From Roseiarcus sp050013275 (lineage in GTDB: Bacteria; Pseudomonadota; Alphaproteobacteria; Rhizobiales; Beijerinckiaceae): a stretch of DNA of 10,816 nt. Of the stretch, positions 1 through 5,648 are shown piece by piece; within the stretch, counting starts at the first letter, position 1, and the number at the start of each line of letters is the position of its first letter. The stretch is taken from contig JBEKFO010000104.1 of the NCBI GenBank assembly GCA_050013275.1, forward strand, positions 1 through 10,816. Reading direction: 5' to 3'. A program made the position numbers and the translations under genes. Below the pieces are notes generated by a model, which worked only from the letters and a program-made list of their open reading frames with translations, ran no database searches and was not told the DNA's origin.

Positions 1-320
1 ATGACGCCGCCGAGGATGTTGCGGATCGTGCCGTTCGGGCTCTTCCACATTTCCTTGAGATGGAACTCCTTCACGCGCGCTTCGTCGGGCGTGATCGTCG
101 CGCATTTGACGCCGACGCCGCAGGCCTTGATCGCCTCGGCGGCGTCGATGGTGACCTGATCGTTGGTGGCGTCGCGGTGCTCGATGCCGAGGTCGAAATA
201 CTGCAACTCGACGTCGAGATAGGGCTGGATGAGCTTCTCGCGGATCAGCCGCCAGATGATTCGCGTCATTTCGTCGCCGTCGAGCTCGACGACGGGATTG
301 CTCACTTTGATCTTGGACAT
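1..320 (-). CDS. icd: NADP-dependent isocitrate dehydrogenase, N-terminal part (gene runs off the window)
   Basis: Cytoplasmic TCA-cycle enzyme that oxidatively decarboxylates isocitrate to 2-oxoglutarate with reduction of NADP. Only the first 106 residues are visible; the gene continues past position 1. The protein starts MSKIKVSNPVVELDGDEMTR and carries the substrate-binding stretch KSPNGTIRNILGG at residues 93-105. T77, S94, N96 and R100 fall at the same numbers as in mammalian cytosolic IDH1, so this is the eukaryote-like homodimeric type (about 400 residues) common in alphaproteobacteria, not the E. coli type. The ATG at 318-320 is the natural family start, although no strong Shine-Dalgarno sequence precedes it. 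A promoter at 367-394 drives it, divergent from the glutathione transferase gene. Confidence 0.96.
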   Translation of the reverse strand, partial: MSKIKVSNPVVELDGDEMTRIIWRLIREKLIQPYLDVELQYFDLGIEHRDATNDQVTIDAAEAIKACGVGVKCATITPDEARVKEFHLKEMWKSPNGTIRNILGGV

Positions 321-366
321 CGGCGGGTATCCCAGCGGTACGGCGTTGCGCGGTGAAGTGGGCGCC

Positions 367-394
367 CCTATAGCATTGCCTCCCCGGGGGTCAA
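367..394 (-). promoter_or_regulatory. Predicted sigma70-type promoter of icd
   Basis: Read on the minus strand, a -35 box TTGACC (complement of 389-394, 5/6 to consensus) is followed after 16 bases by a -10 box TATAGG (complement of 367-372, 4/6). Transcription would start near 360, leaving a leader of about 40 nt before the icd ATG. The assignment rests on box match and spacing only. Confidence 0.5.
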
Positions 395-447
395 AGCTCT
401 GCTTTCGACCTAGGCTGCGCGCCGCGTCGGCGCGCGCCGCGCCTCCG

Positions 448-476
448 GAGACGGCGGTGAACATTCCGGCTATACT
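448..476 (+). promoter_or_regulatory. Predicted promoter of the glutathione transferase gene
   Basis: A -10 box TATACT at 471-476 (5/6 to consensus) lies 25 bases before the start codon. At 17 bp spacing the -35 region is GAGACG (448-453), only 3/6 to consensus, so the promoter may be weak or need an activator. The 321-500 interval therefore seems to carry two divergent promoters, this one and that of icd at 367-394. Confidence 0.4.
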
Positions 477-500
477 GTGGGCGCGACGAGAGGAACGGGC

Positions 501-1136
501 ATGATCGATCTCTACACCTGGAGCACGCCGAACGGCCGCAAGATCTCCATCATGCTCGAGGAGGTCGGCCTGCGCTACACGGTTCATTCCGTGAACATCG
601 GCCGCGACGAGCAGTTCGATCCCAAGTTCCTCGCCATCTCTCCCAACAATAAGATCCCCGCGATCGTCGATTCGGACGGCCCGGGCGGGCTGTTGTCGCT
701 GTTCGAGAGCGGCGCGATCCTGACGTACCTCGCGGAAAAGACCGGCCGGTTCCTCGCCCCGAAAGGGGCGGCGCGATATCGGGCGCTGGAATGGCTGAAT
801 TGGCAGATGGGGGGGCTCGGCCCGATGTTCGGACAGCTCGGCTTTTTTGCGGTGCGTTCGAGCGAAAAGGCGCCGCTCGCGATCAAGCGCTTCACCGACG
901 AGGCCGAGCGCCTGATCGGCGTGATGGAGCGGCGGCTGAGCGCGGCGCCCTATCTGGCGGGCGACGAGTACACCATCGCCGACATCGCCGCTTATCCGTG
1001 GGCGCTGGCGGCGACGACCTATCTCGCGCCGGCGCTCGGCGAATTCGTGAAGGAAAAGCCGGAATTCCTGCGTTGGCTCGAGAGCGTCGGCGAGCGGCCG
1101 GCGGTGCAGCGCGGCATGGCGATCCCGAAGATTTGA
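501..1136 (+). CDS. yfcG: Glutathione S-transferase, YfcG/nu-class disulfide oxidoreductase type
   Basis: A 211-residue cytoplasmic protein with the usual two GST domains. The thioredoxin-like N-terminal domain (about 1-85) begins MIDLYTWSTPNGRK and includes ISPNNKIPAIVD (46-57) and the glutathione-binding ESGAIL (69-74). The all-helical C-terminal domain (about 92-205) contains GGLGPMFGQ and the N-capping motif YTIADIAAYPW. T9 and N11 match the positions that contact glutathione in E. coli YfcG, which lacks the classical Tyr/Ser/Cys and has disulfide reductase activity. Length is close to YfcG (about 215). The ATG at 501 is chosen because GAGAGGA (488-494) lies 6 bases upstream; an in-frame ATG at 477 would overlap the predicted -10 box. 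Function is inferred from this match; the physiological substrate is unknown. The next gene starts 43 bp downstream and may be co-transcribed. Confidence 0.9.
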   Translation: MIDLYTWSTPNGRKISIMLEEVGLRYTVHSVNIGRDEQFDPKFLAISPNNKIPAIVDSDGPGGLLSLFESGAILTYLAEKTGRFLAPKGAARYRALEWLNWQMGGLGPMFGQLGFFAVRSSEKAPLAIKRFTDEAERLIGVMERRLSAAPYLAGDEYTIADIAAYPWALAATTYLAPALGEFVKEKPEFLRWLESVGERPAVQRGMAIPKI

Positions 1137-1179
1137 AACATGGCGCCGGCCCGCTATCTTAACCAACGGCGGCGCGAGA

Positions 1180-2466
1180 ATGACGATGGATGATTTCAAG
1201 CCGATGACCCCCGCGGGCCGCCATGATCACTTGTTCCTCGGCGCTGCGCACGCGCGCCGCGAGCGCAACGTCTGGGCGGTGATCGCGCTCACCAGCTTCA
1301 TGATGGTCGCCGAGATCGGCGGCGGCGCGATGTTCGGCTCGATCGCGCTGATCGCCGACGGCTTCCACATGAGCACGCACGCCGGCGCGCTGTTGCTCGC
1401 CGCTCTCGCCTACACCTATGCGCGCCGCCGCGCCGGCGATCCGCGCTTCACCTTCGGCACCGGCAAGTTCGGCGATCTCGCCGGCTTCGCCAGCGCGATC
1501 GTGCTGGCGATGATCGCGGCGCTCATCGCTTATGAAGCAATCGGGCGGCTCGTCGCGCCGACGCCGATCGCGTTCGCTCAGGCGATTCCGATCGCGGTCC
1601 TCGGTCTCGCGGTCAATGCGCTGAGCGCGTGGCTGCTCAGCCGCGGCGGGCACGATCATGGCCACAGCCATGGCCATAGTCACGCGCACGACCACAGCCA
1701 CGAGGAGAGCCGCCGCCTCGAAGTCGGCGGCGCGGGCTACGAATTGAGCATTTTCGAGGACGGCGTTCCTCCCCGCTTCCGCATCGTCTCGCTCGGCGCG
1801 CGGCCGCTCGAAGCGGCGGCCGCCGCGGTCGAGATCGTGCGCCCGAATGGGGCGCGCGAGAGCTATGGGATGATCGCGCGCGGCGCTTTCCTCGAGTCGG
1901 CGGATGCGATCCCCGAGCCGCATGAATTCGCCGCGACGCTGCGCGTGGGGGCGGAGACGGCGAGCTGCGCGTTCTCCGAACATGTCCACGCCGCCAGCGA
2001 GTCTGTGCATCGCGACAACAATATGCGCGCCGCGGTGATCCACGTGATGGCCGACGCTGCGGTGTCGATTCTCGTCATCGTCGGGCTCTCGCTCGCGCGC
2101 GGCTTCGGCTGGCTGTGGATGGACCCTCTCGCCGGCCTCGTCGGCGCGGGCGTGATCGTGAGCTGGTCGGCGGGCCTGATCCGGGACACCGCCGCGGTGC
2201 TGCTCGACATGAATCCCGATCGCCGCCTCACCGAAGCGGTGCGTCGCGCGATCGAGCGCGACGGCGACCGCCTCCTCGACCTACACCTGTGGCGGCTCGG
2301 CCCCGGGCATCTCGGGGCCATTCTCTCGATCGAGACCGAAAGCGAGCGCGAGACCAGCCATTATCGCGAGGCGGCGATGGGCGTGCGGCGTTTTTCGCAC
2401 TTGACGGTCGAGATCGCGCGCCGCCCCAGAACCGCGGACCGCGAGCCGCGACGCTTCGTCGCCTGA
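1180..2466 (+). CDS. dmeF: CDF-family metal cation efflux protein, DmeF-like, with an extra domain in the TM4-TM5 loop
   Basis: Inner-membrane proton antiporter expected to export divalent metals (Co, Ni, possibly Zn or Cd). Its 428 residues are about 100 more than a usual DmeF. Order: a short His-containing N-terminus; TM1-TM4 at about 31-52, 55-80, 99-127 and 131-155; a His-rich loop at 158-174 (9 His in 17 residues); an extra domain at about 187-268; TM5-TM6 at about 282-306 and 310-336; then the C-terminal cytoplasmic domain. Metal-site residues are visible in TM2 (D60, H63, H67 in ADGFHMSTH) and as an HxxxD motif in TM5 (H288, D292). RFTFGTGKFGDLAGFASA after TM2 is typical of DmeF. The extra domain contains ELSIFEDGVPPRFRI and EPHEFAATLRV, which resemble from memory the N-terminal domain of some CzcB-like adaptor proteins. 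The start at 1180 has a weak ribosome site; ATG at 1186 is an alternative. No DmeR-type regulator gene is adjacent. Confidence 0.9.
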   Translation: MTMDDFKPMTPAGRHDHLFLGAAHARRERNVWAVIALTSFMMVAEIGGGAMFGSIALIADGFHMSTHAGALLLAALAYTYARRRAGDPRFTFGTGKFGDLAGFASAIVLAMIAALIAYEAIGRLVAPTPIAFAQAIPIAVLGLAVNALSAWLLSRGGHDHGHSHGHSHAHDHSHEESRRLEVGGAGYELSIFEDGVPPRFRIVSLGARPLEAAAAAVEIVRPNGARESYGMIARGAFLESADAIPEPHEFAATLRVGAETASCAFSEHVHAASESVHRDNNMRAAVIHVMADAAVSILVIVGLSLARGFGWLWMDPLAGLVGAGVIVSWSAGLIRDTAAVLLDMNPDRRLTEAVRRAIERDGDRLLDLHLWRLGPGHLGAILSIETESERETSHYREAAMGVRRFSHLTVEIARRPRTADREPRRFVA

Positions 2467-2592
2467 CCCGTCTCGCTCCCGCGAAGGTCGACCCGGTTAA
2501 GCATCCGGAAGGCAAATCGTTGACGAGACGTTAGCGGCTTGGGACTAAGATTGTCGCTCTTATTCCTCAAGGCGTCGCGCGCGGGAACGCAG

Positions 2593-2886
2593 GTGAATCA
2601 CATCGACGACGATCCGCTTCTCAAGGACCGCGATCGGCGCAAGCACGGCCGCCGCCCGGCGCGCGTGCGCGCATGGGCCGATCCGGGAGGAGTCGCGCCG
2701 GTCGTCGACTGCTTGATCGTCGACGTCTCCGAGGAGGGCGTCAGCGTGGCGGCTTTGAACGGAGCCGAGCTGCCGGACGCGTTTCACCTGCAAGTCGACA
2801 TGGCGAACCCGGTGGGCGACGCGAGGGTGGTTTGGCGCAGCGGTAACGCCGTCGGCGCGAAGCTCGCCAGGGCGAAGAAACGATAG
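2593..2886 (+). CDS. Small single-domain PilZ protein (putative cyclic-di-GMP receptor)
   Basis: A 97-residue soluble protein consisting almost entirely of a PilZ-like beta-barrel domain. The N-terminal Arg-rich segment DRRKHGRRPARVRAW resembles the RxxxR signature that grips c-di-GMP. It is followed by IVDVSEEGVSV, matching the (D/N)xSxxG signature, and by a final strand with VVWRSGNAVGAKL, as usual in alphaproteobacterial PilZ proteins. No GGDEF, EAL or other output domain is attached or nearby, so the target cannot be guessed. GTG at 2593 is chosen because the protein then begins with the short acidic lead-in typical of the family. An in-frame TTG at 2539 would add 18 hydrophobic and basic residues of uncertain reality. 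The ribosome site is weak (GGGA about 6 bases upstream). Confidence 0.72.
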   Translation: MNHIDDDPLLKDRDRRKHGRRPARVRAWADPGGVAPVVDCLIVDVSEEGVSVAALNGAELPDAFHLQVDMANPVGDARVVWRSGNAVGAKLARAKKR

Positions 2887-2894
2887 GTCGACGA

Positions 2895-2913
2895 CGCGCG
2901 GCGCAGGCGCATC
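2895..2913 (+). repeat. 19-bp perfect direct repeat, copy 1 (upstream of higBA)
   Basis: CGCGCGGCGCAGGCGCATC occurs here and again at 3796-3814 inside accC, in the same orientation and 901 bp apart. Similarity is looser on both sides. Read on the minus strand, this copy encodes GRTETSMRLRRA, against SRTEALMRLRRA in AccC, with some codons differing only at the third base. The two copies bracket the higBA promoter, higB, higA and the last 46 codons of accC. It may be a relic of a duplication or insertion event; chance in GC-rich DNA is not excluded. Confidence 0.6.
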
Positions 2914-2959
2914 GAGGTTTCGGTTCGGCCGCGCCGCGCGAATCGCCGCCGCGGCGACG

Positions 2960-2988
2960 TTGACGTTTGACCCATTGAGCGGTACAAA
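2960..2988 (+). promoter_or_regulatory. Predicted promoter of the higB-higA operon
   Basis: A -35 box TTGACG (2960-2965, 5/6) and a -10 box TACAAA (2983-2988, 4/6) are separated by the optimal 17 bp. Transcription would start near 2995, about 20 nt before the higB ATG. As in other higBA loci, HigA or the HigB-HigA complex probably represses it, but no clear operator overlaps the boxes. Confidence 0.5.
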
Positions 2989-3015
2989 CGCCCAATCTTT
3001 CAGAGCGATTGCGAA

Positions 3016-3312
3016 ATGATCGTCAGTTTTCGAGACGATCGGTTGCGGGCGTTTTTCGCCGACGACGTTCATTCTCGGAATATCCCGACCGACCTTGAAA
3101 TTCGGCTGTTTCGCAAGTTGCAGCTGATCGACGATTCGACGTGCGATGGAGATTTGCGAGCGCCGCCGAGCAACCACTTTGAGAAATTGCGCGGTGGCCT
3201 GGCCGGTCTTCATTCGATCCGCGTCAACAAACAGTGGCGGCTCGTCTTCGCCTGGAACGGCGCGCGCGGCGAGGCGACGGGCGTCTATCTCGACGATCAC
3301 AGCTACAAGTGA
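3016..3312 (+). CDS. higB: HigB-family toxin of a type II toxin-antitoxin pair (RelE/ParE superfamily mRNA interferase)
   Basis: A 98-residue small protein of the RelE-like fold, expected to cleave mRNA on the ribosome when not bound by its antitoxin. Family marks are FFADDVHSRNIP (13-24), a helix with LFRKLQLIDD (31-40), the DLRAPPSNHFEKLRG block (46-60), the core strand HSIRVNKQWRLVFAW (66-80) and a C-terminal YLDDHSY. Basic candidates for the active site are H66, R69, K72, R75 and H95. The protein is full length for the family, with no frameshift. Toxin precedes antitoxin, the reverse of most TA systems but standard for higBA; the gap to higA is 8 bp. Codon choice (TTT, CGA, ATT) appears less GC-biased than in neighbouring genes, consistent with horizontal acquisition. 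The ATG has a weak ribosome site. Confidence 0.9.
   Translation: MIVSFRDDRLRAFFADDVHSRNIPTDLEIRLFRKLQLIDDSTCDGDLRAPPSNHFEKLRGGLAGLHSIRVNKQWRLVFAWNGARGEATGVYLDDHSYK
3018..3040. repeat. Inverted repeat over the start of higB
   Basis: A perfect 7-bp inverted repeat, GATCGTC (3018-3024) and GACGATC (3034-3040), has a 9-base centre and begins at the last base of the higB start codon. It could be an operator half-site pair or an mRNA hairpin limiting toxin translation. It may equally be a by-product of coding sequence. Confidence 0.3.
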
Positions 3313-3320
3313 GGCGCGAT

Positions 3321-3629
3321 ATGCTTATGACGAAGCGAAAGCCGGCGACGGTCGGCGAGATCTTGACCGAGGAGTTCCTGGCGCCGATGAATTTGTCGCA
3401 AGGCGCATTGGCCGACGCGATGGGCGTGCCGCGTAAGCACGTCAACGAGCTGTGCAACAACCGACGCAAGGTTACCGCCCGCACCGCGCTGATCCTTGCC
3501 CGAGTTTTCGGCAACAGCGCGGATTTCTGGCTGAACGTTCAACGTCGAAACGATTTGTGGGCGACTATGAACGCGCCGCGCGAACGCGAGCGCATCGAGC
3601 GGGCGAAGCGGTTGACCAGCGCGGCGTAA
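3321..3629 (+). CDS. higA: HigA-family antitoxin, XRE-type helix-turn-helix protein
   Basis: A 102-residue partner of HigB that neutralises the toxin and represses the operon. The family opening KPATVGEILTEEFLAPMNLS (7-26) is followed by a Cro/C1-type helix-turn-helix at about 26-52, with LADAMGVP and the recognition helix HVNELCNNRRKV, then TARTALILARVFGNSADFWLN, a hallmark of HigA. The charged C-terminal tail (about 85-100) is rich in Arg and Glu. The ATG at 3321 is preferred over the in-frame ATG at 3327 because GAGG at 3311-3314, overlapping the higB stop codon, is 6 bases away. This overlap suggests translational coupling with the toxin gene. The gene ends 25 bp from the convergent accC stop. 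Confidence 0.92.
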   Translation: MLMTKRKPATVGEILTEEFLAPMNLSQGALADAMGVPRKHVNELCNNRRKVTARTALILARVFGNSADFWLNVQRRNDLWATMNAPRERERIERAKRLTSAA

Positions 3630-3639
3630 ATTGAACGGA

Positions 3640-3652
3640 GCGGCCGGGCCGC
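3640..3652. terminator. Short GC palindrome between convergent higA and accC (possible terminator)
   Basis: GCGGCC and GGCCGC flank a single G in the 25-bp gap between the two convergent stop codons. Position suits a shared terminator, but neither strand has a run of T after it, so it is not a canonical intrinsic terminator. Confidence 0.25.
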
Positions 3653-3654
3653 GG

Positions 3655-5007
3655 TTACGCTTCCGCGGGCTCGTCCTTCAAGAACTCCTCCAGCCAGTGG
3701 ATGTCGTACTGGCCGTTCTGCACGTCGGTGTTGCGCACCAGGGCGCGGTACAGCGGCAGGGTCGTCTCGACGCCGTCGACGATGAATTCGTCGAGCGCGC
3801 GGCGCAGGCGCATCAGCGCCTCGGTGCGGCTGCGGCCGTGCACGATGAGCTTGCCGATGAGAGAATCGTAATAGGGCGGAATGACGTAGCCCTGGTAGGC
3901 GGCCGAGTCGACGCGCACGCCCAGCCCGCCTGGCGGATGGAAATAGCTGATGCGGCCGGGCGAAGGCGTGAAGGTGCGGGCGTGCTCCGCGTTGACGCGG
4001 CATTCGATCGCGGCGCCGTGAACATGCACGTCCTCCTGCGCGATCGTCAGGGGCGAGCCGGCGGCGATCTTGATCTGCTCGTTGACGAGGTCGATGCCGG
4101 TGATCATCTCCGTGACGGGATGCTCGACCTGAATGCGCGTATTCATCTCGATGAAATAGAATTCGCCGTCCTCGTAGAGAAATTCGATCGTCCCGGCGCC
4201 GACGTAGCCGAGCTCGGCCATCGCGCGCGCGACGATGCCGCCGATCCGTTCGCGCTGCTCCGCGTTGAGCGCGGGCGAGGGGCCTTCCTCCCAGACCTTC
4301 TGGTGGCGGCGCTGTAGCGAACAATCGCGTTCGCCCAGATGGATCGCGCGGCCCTGGCCGTCGCCGAGCACCTGGATCTCGATGTGGCGCGGCCTGGCGA
4401 GATATTTTTCGAGGTAGACCGCGTCGTCGCCGAACGCCGTTTTCGCTTCGATCTTGGCGTTCGCGATGGCGTTGACGAGGTCGTCGGGGGTGTTGGCGAC
4501 TTTCATGCCGCGTCCGCCGCCACCCGCCGCCGCCTTGACGATGACGGGATAGCCGATCTCGGCGGCGATCTTGAGCGCTTCGGCCTCCTCGCTCACCGCA
4601 CCCAGCGAGCCGGGCACGCAAGGGATGCCAAGCCGCGTCGCGGTTCGCTTGGCCTCGATCTTGTCGCCCATCAGGCGGATATGCTCGGCCTTGGGGCCGA
4701 TGAAGGCGATTTGATGCTCGGCGAGAATGTCGGCGAAACGGGCGTTTTCCGAGAGAAAGCCGTAGCCGGGATGCACGGCGTCGGCACCGGTGATCTCGCA
4801 GGCCGCAAGCAGCGCGGGCACGTTGAGATAGCTGTCGCGCGCCGGCGGCGGACCGATGCAGACGCTTTCGTCGGCGAGCTTGACGTGCATCGCCTCCTTG
4901 TCGGCGGTCGAATAGACCGCGACGGTGGCGATGCCGAGCTCCTTGGCCGCGCGCAGCACCCTGAGCGCGATTTCGCCGCGGTTGGCGATGAGAATCTTAT
5001 CGAACAT
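3655..5007 (-). CDS. accC: Acetyl-CoA carboxylase, biotin carboxylase subunit
   Basis: A 450-residue cytoplasmic enzyme that carboxylates the biotin carried by AccB using ATP and bicarbonate, the first half-reaction of malonyl-CoA formation for fatty-acid synthesis. The N-terminal Rossmann-like domain (1-114) begins MFDKILIANRGEIALR; an ATP-grasp domain and a C-terminal domain follow. Visible active-site elements are K115, K158, the Gly-rich loop AAAGGGGRGMKV (159-170), H208, EMNTRIQVEHPVTE (287-300, with catalytic R291 and E295) and R337 in IECRVNAE. Length matches E. coli AccC (449). The ATG at 5007 has a clear GAGGAG site (complement of 5017-5022). accB lies 51 bp upstream, so the two form an operon. 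The aat gene that often follows accC in alphaproteobacteria is absent; a toxin-antitoxin module converges on its end instead. Confidence 0.98.
   Translation of the reverse strand: MFDKILIANRGEIALRVLRAAKELGIATVAVYSTADKEAMHVKLADESVCIGPPPARDSYLNVPALLAACEITGADAVHPGYGFLSENARFADILAEHQIAFIGPKAEHIRLMGDKIEAKRTATRLGIPCVPGSLGAVSEEAEALKIAAEIGYPVIVKAAAGGGGRGMKVANTPDDLVNAIANAKIEAKTAFGDDAVYLEKYLARPRHIEIQVLGDGQGRAIHLGERDCSLQRRHQKVWEEGPSPALNAEQRERIGGIVARAMAELGYVGAGTIEFLYEDGEFYFIEMNTRIQVEHPVTEMITGIDLVNEQIKIAAGSPLTIAQEDVHVHGAAIECRVNAEHARTFTPSPGRISYFHPPGGLGVRVDSAAYQGYVIPPYYDSLIGKLIVHGRSRTEALMRLRRALDEFIVDGVETTLPLYRALVRNTDVQNGQYDIHWLEEFLKDEPAEA
3796..3814 (+). repeat. 19-bp perfect direct repeat, copy 2 (inside accC)
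   Basis: Second copy of CGCGCGGCGCAGGCGCATC, identical to 2895-2913. On the minus strand it encodes MRLRRA within the C-terminal domain of AccC, a conserved part of the family, so this copy is likely the original and copy 1 the derivative, if the two are related. Confidence 0.6.
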
Positions 5008-5058
5008 GCCGGGCGGCTCCTCGCAGCGAGCGACGCGCCGTTGCGCGCGACGCCAGGC

Positions 5059-5562
5059 TCATTCGATGACCATCAGCGCCTGGCCGTATTCGACCGGCGC
5101 GCCGTCTTCGACGAGGATATGCGTCACCTTGCCGGGGCGCGGAGCGACGATTTCGTTGAACGTCTTCATCGCCTCGACGAGCAGGATCTTGTCGCCGGCC
5201 TTCACCGACGAACCGACCTCGACGAAGGGTTTCGCCTCGGGGCTCGGCCTCAGATAGGCGGTGCCGACCATCGGCGACTTCACCGCGCCGGCGAGGTCGG
5301 CCGGCGCGACGATCGCCGCTTCGAGCGGCGGCGCCGGCGCGGTGACGGCAGGGATGGGGGCGGGCGCGGCGACGACGTGGGAGAGCGTGACCGGGGCGTG
5401 GCGCTCGCGCGCGACGCGCACCCTCAGGCCCGCGTGCTCGACCTCGACTTCGCTCAAATCGTGATGTCCGGCGATCTTGGCCAGCGCGGCGACGACGGAA
5501 AGATCGAAACCGCCGGCCGTGGCCTCAGCGGGGGATTTGCCTGACGGTTTCTTGATTGGCAC
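5059..5562 (-). CDS. accB: Acetyl-CoA carboxylase, biotin carboxyl carrier protein
   Basis: A 167-residue carrier that holds the biotin carboxylated by AccC and delivers the carboxyl group to the AccA-AccD transferase. The N-terminal part (about 15-50) has FDLSVVAALAKIAGHHDLSE and VEVEHAGLRVRVAR, typical of AccB. A flexible Ala/Pro-rich linker follows (about 54-85). The C-terminal biotinyl domain begins with KSPMVGTAYLRPSPEA and carries VEAMKTFNEI, in which K133 is the biotin attachment lysine, 34 residues from the end as expected. The GTG at 5560-5562 is chosen because family members begin near this point and GAGG lies 9 bases upstream. An ATG at 5667 would add 35 Arg-rich residues and run almost to the end of the preceding gene. 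aroQ, its usual upstream partner in alphaproteobacteria, is missing. Confidence 0.93.
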   Translation of the reverse strand: MPIKKPSGKSPAEATAGGFDLSVVAALAKIAGHHDLSEVEVEHAGLRVRVARERHAPVTLSHVVAAPAPIPAVTAPAPPLEAAIVAPADLAGAVKSPMVGTAYLRPSPEAKPFVEVGSSVKAGDKILLVEAMKTFNEIVAPRPGKVTHILVEDGAPVEYGQALMVIE

Positions 5563-5648
5563 TTGCTGAGGCCTCGCACCGGATAAGTCAAACTTTCGTC
5601 GGCGCGTCCTATAGCCCGGGCGGCGAAGCAAATAAAGAGCGCGGCGCG

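Noticed and set aside
1159..2043. A 294-codon minus-strand open frame across dmeF
   Set aside because: Shadow of a clear CDF transporter, with Arg/Glu/Ala-rich composition and no recognisable motif.
2469..2530. Inverted repeat CGTCTCG (2469-2475) and CGAGACG (2524-2530) after dmeF, considered as a terminator
   Set aside because: The arms are 48 bases apart with no T-run, so it is not a credible intrinsic terminator.
2520..2551. TTGACG (2520-2525) as a -35 box for the PilZ gene
   Set aside because: The only -10-like hexamer, TAAGAT at 2546-2551, is 20 bp away, too far for a normal sigma70 promoter.
3539..4621. A 360-codon minus-strand open frame overlapping accC and higA
   Set aside because: It is another frame of accC on the same strand; the product is an Arg-rich shadow, while accC has all catalytic motifs.
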